Below, piece after piece: positions 6,709-10,531 of a stretch of 10,531 nt of DNA. Below the pieces are notes generated by a model. That model did no database searches. It was not told the DNA's origin and worked only from the letters and a program-made list of their open reading frames with translations. The number at the start of each line of letters is the position of its first letter. Position 1 is the stretch's first letter. A program made the position numbers and the translations under genes. The stretch comes from an uncultured Collinsella sp. (GTDB lineage: Bacteria; Actinomycetota; Coriobacteriia; Coriobacteriales; Coriobacteriaceae): NCBI GenBank assembly GCA_902495265.1, contig CABUWR010000025.1, positions 1 to 10,531 on the forward strand, written 5' to 3'.

Positions 6709-7915
6709 AGTTGCCGTAACCTCCCCTCTCCTGGTCGCGGATTACGTGGCCGCCCTCGAGGGCGATCACGCGACGGTGCATGCTATCGACCATCTCGCGG
6801 TCGTGCGTAGCGACGATCACGGTGGTACCGGTGCGGTTAATGCGCTCGAGCAGCTTCATGATGCCCAGCGAAATCGCCGGGTCGAGGTTGCCCGTGGGCT
6901 CGTCGCAAATCAGCAGCGGCGGGCGGTTGACCATAGCGCGGGCAACGGCCACGCGCTGCTGCTCGCCACCGGAAAGCTGATCGGGCAGCGAGTCCATCTG
7001 GTCGGCCAGACCGACCAGACGCAGCACCTCGGGCACCTGGCTGCGAATGACGCCCTTGGGCTTGCCGATGCACTGCAGGGCAAACGCCACGTTTTCGTAG
7101 GCGGTCTTTTGCGGCAGAAGCTTAAAGTCCTGGAACACGGCGCCAATCTGACGACGCAGGAACGGAACCTTGCGGTTCTTGATCTTCATGAGATCCTGGC
7201 CGGCGACCAAAATGCGACCGCTTGTGGGCTTGACGTCGCGGTTGAGCGTCGACAGCAGCGTGGTCTTACCCGAGCCGGAGTGACCGACCAGGAAGACGAA
7301 CTCGCCCGGATAGATCTCGATGTTGATGTCGTCGAGTGCGGGCTTGTTGGGCTGCGCCGGATAGATCTTGGTGACGTGCTCCATAAGGATGACGGGCTCG
7401 ACACCGGCCTGCTTGGCCATCTTTTTGCGGCTGGCCTGCGGGTCGATGGGCGCAAACACCGACGTGAAGTCGGGGTTGTTGAGCGCGTTGTCGAGGCTTG
7501 CGACCTCAGCGGCCTGATCGCGCTCGACCACGGGAGCCGCAGGCTGCGTGGGATCGGGGATGCCGGCAAAAAGACCGGACTGCGCGGGCTGCGGCGCGGG
7601 AGCCGCAGGGGCCATGGGGTCGGGGATGCCGGCCATGGTAGGCTGCGGCGTGGCGGCGCTCATCTGAGGCTGAGCCACGCGAGCGGTCACCGCCTGAACG
7701 GGCTCAAAGCCGGCCGTGCCGGAAAGCGCAACATCGTTGTTGGGGTTGTAGGCAAAGGGATCTGCCGCCGGCTGTGCCTGATCTGCCGGCCGTGCGGGGA
7801 TCGGGCTAAACAGCTGATCCTCTGAATCCGGAGTGGCGAAACGACTGCCCGCGACGCTCGGCTGCGTCTTGGGGGCTTCATCGCCCGCACCGGAGGTACG
7901 GAAGTGGTTACCCAC
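6695..7915 (-). CDS. ftsE: Cell-division ABC ATPase FtsE with a long N-terminal extension
   Basis: The last ~230 residues (about 174-406) are a standard FtsE ATPase: Walker A GHSGSGKTT (211-219), Q-loop VFQDFKLLPQKTAYENV (260-276), signature LSGGEQQRVAVARA (314-327), Walker B LLICDEPTGNLD (334-345) and H-loop ATHD (369-372). FtsE pairs with FtsX in the membrane and powers signalling to cell-wall hydrolases. Typical FtsE is about 220-230 residues. Here a ~170-residue Pro/Ala/Gln-rich region of low complexity precedes it, with AGIPDP repeated at 95-100 and 117-122. The long form is supported by a GTG start at 7915 placed six bases after AAGGAG, an extended -10 promoter just upstream, and absence of ribosome binding sites before the internal ATG codons at 7384 and 7420. 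The extension has no recognised domain and is probably disordered. The gene is first in the ftsE-ftsX operon. Confidence 0.94.
   Translation of the reverse strand: MGNHFRTSGAGDEAPKTQPSVAGSRFATPDSEDQLFSPIPARPADQAQPAADPFAYNPNNDVALSGTAGFEPVQAVTARVAQPQMSAATPQPTMAGIPDPMAPAAPAPQPAQSGLFAGIPDPTQPAAPVVERDQAAEVASLDNALNNPDFTSVFAPIDPQASRKKMAKQAGVEPVILMEHVTKIYPAQPNKPALDDINIEIYPGEFVFLVGHSGSGKTTLLSTLNRDVKPTSGRILVAGQDLMKIKNRKVPFLRRQIGAVFQDFKLLPQKTAYENVAFALQCIGKPKGVIRSQVPEVLRLVGLADQMDSLPDQLSGGEQQRVAVARAMVNRPPLLICDEPTGNLDPAISLGIMKLLERINRTGTTVIVATHDREMVDSMHRRVIALEGGHVIRDQERGGYGNYGTN
7532..7663. repeat. Imperfect 66-bp tandem repeat inside the ftsE extension
   Basis: Two units of 66 bases (7532-7597 and 7598-7663) share GGGAGCCGCAGG at their starts (7532-7543 and 7598-7609) and TCGGGGATGCCGGC further in (7554-7567 and 7620-7633), at the same 66-base spacing. 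The period equals 22 codons and gives the repeated AGIPDP motif, so the frame is kept. The remainder of each unit has diverged. Confidence 0.65.
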
Positions 7916-7960
7916 TGGTGCTCCTTATCGTCGTGCGTTTAAACTACATGAGCGCTTTGT

Positions 7961-7969
7961 ATTTTAGCA
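7961..7969 (-). promoter_or_regulatory. Extended -10 promoter of ftsEX
   Basis: The minus strand reads TGCTAAAAT (7969-7961), a TGn-TATAAT-type extended -10 element, 46 bases upstream of the ftsE start. No good -35 is visible, which is usual for extended -10 promoters. The leader would be about 40 bases. Confidence 0.5.
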
Positions 7970-8019
7970 GGATTGCCTTTGCTGCACATAAGAAGCATGG
8001 CGGGCTTTGGGATCTGTCC

Positions 8020-8141
8020 GGCCGGGCACAGGGTTACCCCCAAATCGTCCTCGGACATGTCGGAGCCCCCGCTGCGCGCTTCGCGCTGCGGGGGCTCCTC
8101 CGCCCTGCGGAAAGATTTGGGAGGTAACCCTGTGCCCGGCC
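8020..8141. repeat. 122-bp nested palindrome with cruciform or cloverleaf potential
   Basis: The outer arms GGCCGGGCACAGGGTTACC (8020-8038) and its exact complement (8123-8141) pair over 19 bp. After one unpaired A (8122) another 8 bp pair (CCCAAATC 8039-8046 with GATTTGGG 8114-8121). Inside is a separate GC-rich hairpin: GGAGCCCCCGC (8062-8072) with GCGGGGGCTCC (8088-8098), a T-T mismatch, then GCGCG/CGCGC around a 3-base loop. The 15-base segments linking outer and inner stems each have self-complementary parts (GTCC-GGAC at 8047-8056; TCCGC-GCGGA at 8099-8111). The shape recalls palindromic mobile units of the REP/MITE kind. It is unlikely to be an ordinary terminator because neither flanking gene is transcribed into it. 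Confidence 0.85.
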
Positions 8142-8270
8142 TGCGGCTACTATGGGGCCGGCGCATCTACCTTGTGATGCTGCGCATACAAAGTTGGGAG
8201 GGTCTGAATTGCGCTTTGTTGTGCTGGGCCCTTTTCCCAATAGAAGTCCTGCTTGATAAGGTCTCTTTAG

Positions 8271-8339
8271 AAGTTGCGGTGAAATAGGGACTGTTTTAGC
8301 AGTTAAAAGCCCTCATCAGTCCCTATTTCACCGCAACTT
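8271..8339. repeat. 23-bp perfect inverted repeat with 23-base spacer
   Basis: The left arm (8271-8293, beginning AAGTTGCGGTGAAATAGG) and right arm (8317-8339, ending ATTTCACCGCAACTT) are exact reverse complements over 23 bp. The 23-base spacer (8294-8316) itself contains a TTTTA/TAAAA pair. No T-tract follows on either strand, and no transcribed gene ends here, so a terminator role is unlikely. It is a candidate palindromic repeat element or recombinase binding site; no function is known to me. Confidence 0.85.
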
Positions 8340-8370
8340 ATATTGGGACTCATTGTTGCGCAACTTGGGT

Positions 8371-8400
8371 TTGGGTTTTCGCTTTACAGTTGAGTTAGAT
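8371..8400 (+). promoter_or_regulatory. Possible promoter of the zinc-ribbon gene
   Basis: TTGGGT (8371-8376) and TTAGAT (8395-8400) are 18 bases apart and would place the transcript start near 8407, just ahead of the ribosome binding site at 8420-8424. The match to consensus is only moderate. Confidence 0.35.
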
Positions 8401-8429
8401 GGATGGTTCCAGGCTTGCTGGAGGTTGAT

Positions 8430-9701
8430 ATGGTTTGTCCTTATTGTGGTGCTGAGCTTGCTGATGAGGCTCGGTTTTGCGTGGGATGCGGAGCTGCGCT
8501 TGCTGATGGGGCACAGGCTATGCCCGTAGCCGAACCTGCGGTTGCGCCGGCACCTGTGGGTTCGCCCGCTCCCGGTAAGAAGCCTAAGAAAGGCGTCGTG
8601 ATCGCCATCGTCTGCGCGGCGGTAATCGTTGTTGGCGGGGGCGGTGGGCTGGCGTATCACCTGTATCAGCAGCATGTCCAGGAGCAGGAGCAGTATGAGT
8701 CGGCGCATTCCAAGCATGCGCTCGTGGTGAGCGTAAAGGCTGAAGGCTGGGACACCGATAACGGCGCTTCGCGTGTGCCGGTGCGCGTAAAGGGCAAGAC
8801 GGTCGACGGAAAGAAGATCGACAAGGTCGAATATGTCGCTTCCGACGGCTCGGGCATCAAGCTTATCCAGGGCAAGTACACGCTCAAGGCGGCAGGCTCC
8901 CCCATCGCCGCCGATGGCACCATCTACCAGGTGCCTTGCACAAAGGCCAAGCTTACGATCGACGACGCCTTTGCTAAGGGCGAAAAGATTGACCTGGGCG
9001 AGCTCGCCGAGCAGGATGCGGTTCTGGACTTCACCCCCATCGATGCTGTCGACGTGACCGACGACGAGATCAACGACGCCGTAACGCTCGCCATGGCATA
9101 CAAGGGCAAGGACGCGCCCAACGTCGATGCGCTGCAACACGCCGCAACGAACCGCCGCGACACCGCCGTCGCGGCCAAGAAAGCCGCCGAAGAGGAAGCG
9201 GCGCGCCAGGCCGAGGAACAGCGCAAAGCCGCCGCACGCCATATCGAGGCCCAAACCTTCAGTGTCGACCTGCCCGAGTACTGGGATGGTAGGGTGACAG
9301 CAGAAGTCGACGGAGATGCGATAGGGCTGTACTCGACTGCCTTTCCAGATAAAGAGCTTGGATATCTTGCCATGAAAAATGAACCGTATGGAAACGCGGG
9401 AGATATCGAGTGCGGCCGTATTCGCGACATCAAGCTCGACGAAAACCACTATGTAAAACTAGTAATTTATCGTTGGGCCTTTGATGCGGGGCAAGACCAT
9501 TTATCAAAAGCTGAATATCGTCTTAACTTGTGTTCAGATGATGCCGCACGCGAGATAGTCGACCTCCAATCGTTGGGGACGATCTCCTACGACTCCATTC
9601 TTGCTGATATGGTTGCGGCAAATGACGCTAATGTCGCAGCGGTATGCTGGCCAGACGACATCTTTGCCAACGCCCTCGCCCCGACCGTGAAGCTCCTCTA
9701 A
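8430..9701 (+). CDS. Zinc-ribbon, single-pass membrane protein of unknown function
   Basis: The 423-residue product begins with a zinc ribbon, Cys3-x2-Cys6 and Cys17-x2-Cys20 (CPYCG and CVGCG). A Pro/Ala-rich linker and a Lys-rich stretch (about 31-54) come next, then one membrane span (about 55-78, VVIAIVCAAVIVVGG), so the zinc ribbon is probably cytoplasmic and the rest outside. The external part has a small beta-rich region (about 95-205) and a charged Ala/Glu/Lys helix likely to form a coiled coil (about 235-275). A C-terminal domain starts FSVDLPEYWDGRVTAEVDGD (277-296). I know this layout from coriobacterial envelope proteins, but no reaction is established. The start is the ATG at 8430, five bases after GGAGG (8420-8424), not the in-frame ATG at 8403, which would place that site inside the gene. 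From about 9290 the coding sequence becomes less GC-rich than before. It is the only plus-strand gene here. Confidence 0.85.
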   Translation: MVCPYCGAELADEARFCVGCGAALADGAQAMPVAEPAVAPAPVGSPAPGKKPKKGVVIAIVCAAVIVVGGGGGLAYHLYQQHVQEQEQYESAHSKHALVVSVKAEGWDTDNGASRVPVRVKGKTVDGKKIDKVEYVASDGSGIKLIQGKYTLKAAGSPIAADGTIYQVPCTKAKLTIDDAFAKGEKIDLGELAEQDAVLDFTPIDAVDVTDDEINDAVTLAMAYKGKDAPNVDALQHAATNRRDTAVAAKKAAEEEAARQAEEQRKAAARHIEAQTFSVDLPEYWDGRVTAEVDGDAIGLYSTAFPDKELGYLAMKNEPYGNAGDIECGRIRDIKLDENHYVKLVIYRWAFDAGQDHLSKAEYRLNLCSDDAAREIVDLQSLGTISYDSILADMVAANDANVAAVCWPDDIFANALAPTVKLL

Positions 9702-9721
9702 CCGTTCCTCCCCCAAACACA

Positions 9722-9758
9722 AAGCCGGGGTGCCCCCACACGAAAGGCACCCCGGCTT
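9722..9758. terminator. Bidirectional terminator between convergent genes
   Basis: A perfect 13-bp stem, AAGCCGGGGTGCC (9722-9734) with GGCACCCCGGCTT (9746-9758), encloses an 11-base loop. On the plus strand it runs into TTATTTATTAT, 20 bases after the zinc-ribbon gene's stop. On the minus strand it is followed by TTTGTGTTTG and lies 53 bases past the transketolase stop. Its place between convergent genes suits termination from both sides. Confidence 0.88.
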
Positions 9759-9811
9759 ATTTATTATCCAATGCGGGAACGGCTCTCAGGTCAAGGCCAA
9801 AGCAAAATGCC

Positions 9812-10531
9812 TTAGGCCAAGAACTCCTTGGTGGTCGCCACGATGTTGGCGGCGTCCAGGCCGTACTTGTGCAGGAGCTCGGCACCCGGGCCGGACTCAC
9901 CGAAGGTATCGTTGACACCGATCTTCTTGAGCGGCGTCGGGCACTGCTCGCACAGGACGTCGGCAACGGCGCTGCCCAGGCCACCGATCACGGAGTGCTC
10001 CTCGACGGTCACGACGTGGCCGGTCTTGGTGGCGCTCTTGACGATCAGGTCGGCGTCGATGGGCTTGATGGTATGCATGTTGATGACCTCGGCATCGATG
10101 CCCTCGGCAGCAAGCTGCTCAGCGGCCTCGAGCGTCTCGCCGACCATCAGGCCGCAGGCGATGATGGTCACGTCAGCACCCTCGCGCATGACGATACCCT
10201 TGCCCACCTCGAACTTGTAGGTCTCGGGGTCGTTGATAACCGGCGAGGCCAGACGGGCGAAGCGCATGTACACGGGGCCGTCGCACTCGTAGGCGGCGCG
10301 CGTCACGGCGCGGGCCTCGACGTCGTCGGCGGGAACAATCACGGTCATGCCGGGTATGACGCGCATGAGGGCGATATCCTCGCAGCACTGGTGCGTGGCG
10401 CCGTCCTCGCCCACCGAGATACCGGCGTGCGTGGCACCGATTTTAACGTTAAGGTGCGGGTAGCCGATGGAGTTGCGGACCTGCTCAAAGGCGCGGCCGG
10501 CGGCGAACATGGCAAAGGTGCTCGCAAAGGC
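9812..10531 (-). CDS. Transketolase, C-terminal subunit (partial, 5' end beyond the window)
   Basis: The 239 visible residues cover most of the C-terminal half of a split transketolase; the reading frame is open to the window edge. In this arrangement one gene encodes the thiamine-pyrophosphate-binding part and a second, this one, the pyrimidine-binding and C-terminal domains. The enzyme moves two-carbon units between sugar phosphates in the cytoplasm (pentose phosphate pathway). The pyrimidine domain shows THAGISVGEDGATHQCCEDIALMRVIPGM (34-62 of the fragment), the conserved stretch that lines the cofactor site, followed by VIVPADD. The C-terminal domain contains VINMHTIKPIDADLI (149-163) and VVTVEEHSVIGGLGSAVADVL (173-193). 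The related 1-deoxyxylulose-5-phosphate synthase shares this fold, but the gene ends as split transketolases do. Roughly 70-80 residues are missing at the N-terminus. The first subunit should lie just upstream, outside the window. Confidence 0.9.
   Translation of the reverse strand, partial: AFASTFAMFAAGRAFEQVRNSIGYPHLNVKIGATHAGISVGEDGATHQCCEDIALMRVIPGMTVIVPADDVEARAVTRAAYECDGPVYMRFARLASPVINDPETYKFEVGKGIVMREGADVTIIACGLMVGETLEAAEQLAAEGIDAEVINMHTIKPIDADLIVKSATKTGHVVTVEEHSVIGGLGSAVADVLCEQCPTPLKKIGVNDTFGESGPGAELLHKYGLDAANIVATTKEFLA

Larger units (their letters stand above)
7916..8429. other. 514-base divergent intergenic region
   Basis: This gap lies between the divergently transcribed ftsE (-) and the zinc-ribbon gene (+). 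It contains the ftsE promoter (7961-7969), a 122-bp nested palindrome (8020-8141), a 69-bp region with 23-bp perfect inverted arms (8271-8339), a 10-bp palindrome GTTGCGCAAC (8355-8364), and the likely promoter of the plus-strand gene. In 8142-8270 I see no gene, RNA or convincing signal. Short open frames crossing the palindromes on both strands have no family features and are mirror images of the repeat. Confidence 0.7.

Noticed and set aside
6746..7825. A 359-codon open frame on the plus strand opposite ftsE
   Set aside because: It is the complement of the ftsE gene. The translation is rich in His, Arg, Leu and Gly with no family motif, as expected from antisense of GC-rich coding DNA.
8020..8141. 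An ordinary rho-independent terminator
   Set aside because: Both neighbouring genes are transcribed away from it, there is no U-tract on either strand, and the structure is far longer than needed.
7973..8287. Short open frames crossing the large palindrome on both strands
   Set aside because: They read through the repeat and give similar peptides from both strands because of its symmetry. No ribosome binding site or family feature supports translation.
8020..8339. A CRISPR array formed by the two repeats
   Set aside because: The palindromes are unrelated to one another, occur once each, and have no regularly spaced direct repeats.
8328..9449. A 373-codon open frame on the minus strand opposite the zinc-ribbon gene
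   Set aside because: The plus strand encodes a clear zinc ribbon, membrane span and ribosome binding site. The minus frame has no recognisable domain and would run through the palindrome arm and the promoter.

Overview
The window looks like a chromosomal stretch of a GC-rich actinobacterium. The set of genes (an ftsEX pair with an enlarged FtsE, a split transketolase, a zinc-ribbon membrane protein, and a MurQ/MurR scavenging pair) and the codon use suggest a Coriobacteriia member such as Collinsella. That placement rests on my knowledge of the families, not on a search. All genes but one lie on the minus strand. Several have strong AGGAGG-type ribosome binding sites, and GTG or TTG starts occur.

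From left to right: a start fragment of an unknown gene (1-18, -); murQ (76-999, -), directly behind a MurR/RpiR-type regulator (1010-1861, -), forming an apparent two-gene MurNAc-6-phosphate operon that may continue into the fragment; a VanZ-family membrane protein (2059-2637, -); a serine recombinase of the resolvase/invertase type (2749-3354, -) with an inverted repeat just upstream; RNase R (3529-5664, -) with its own promoter and terminator; the cell-division ABC pair ftsX (5788-6708, -) and ftsE (6695-7915, -), whose reading frames overlap and whose FtsE carries an unusual ~170-residue Pro/Ala-rich N-terminal extension; a 514-base gene-free divergent region (7916-8429) holding two striking palindromes; a zinc-ribbon, single-span membrane protein (8430-9701, +); a bidirectional terminator; and the 3' part of the C-terminal subunit of a split transketolase (9812 to the window edge, -).

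Several genes touch the cell envelope: MurQ/MurR recycle cell-wall sugar, VanZ proteins are linked to glycopeptide resistance, and FtsEX controls peptidoglycan hydrolysis at division. They are separate transcription units, and I see no evidence that they form one system. The most unusual structures are the 122-bp nested palindrome (8020-8141), the 23-bp perfect inverted repeat (8271-8339), and a 14/17 sequence match between the latter and the recombinase upstream region. Together these suggest small non-coding mobile or recombination-related elements, but this is inference.
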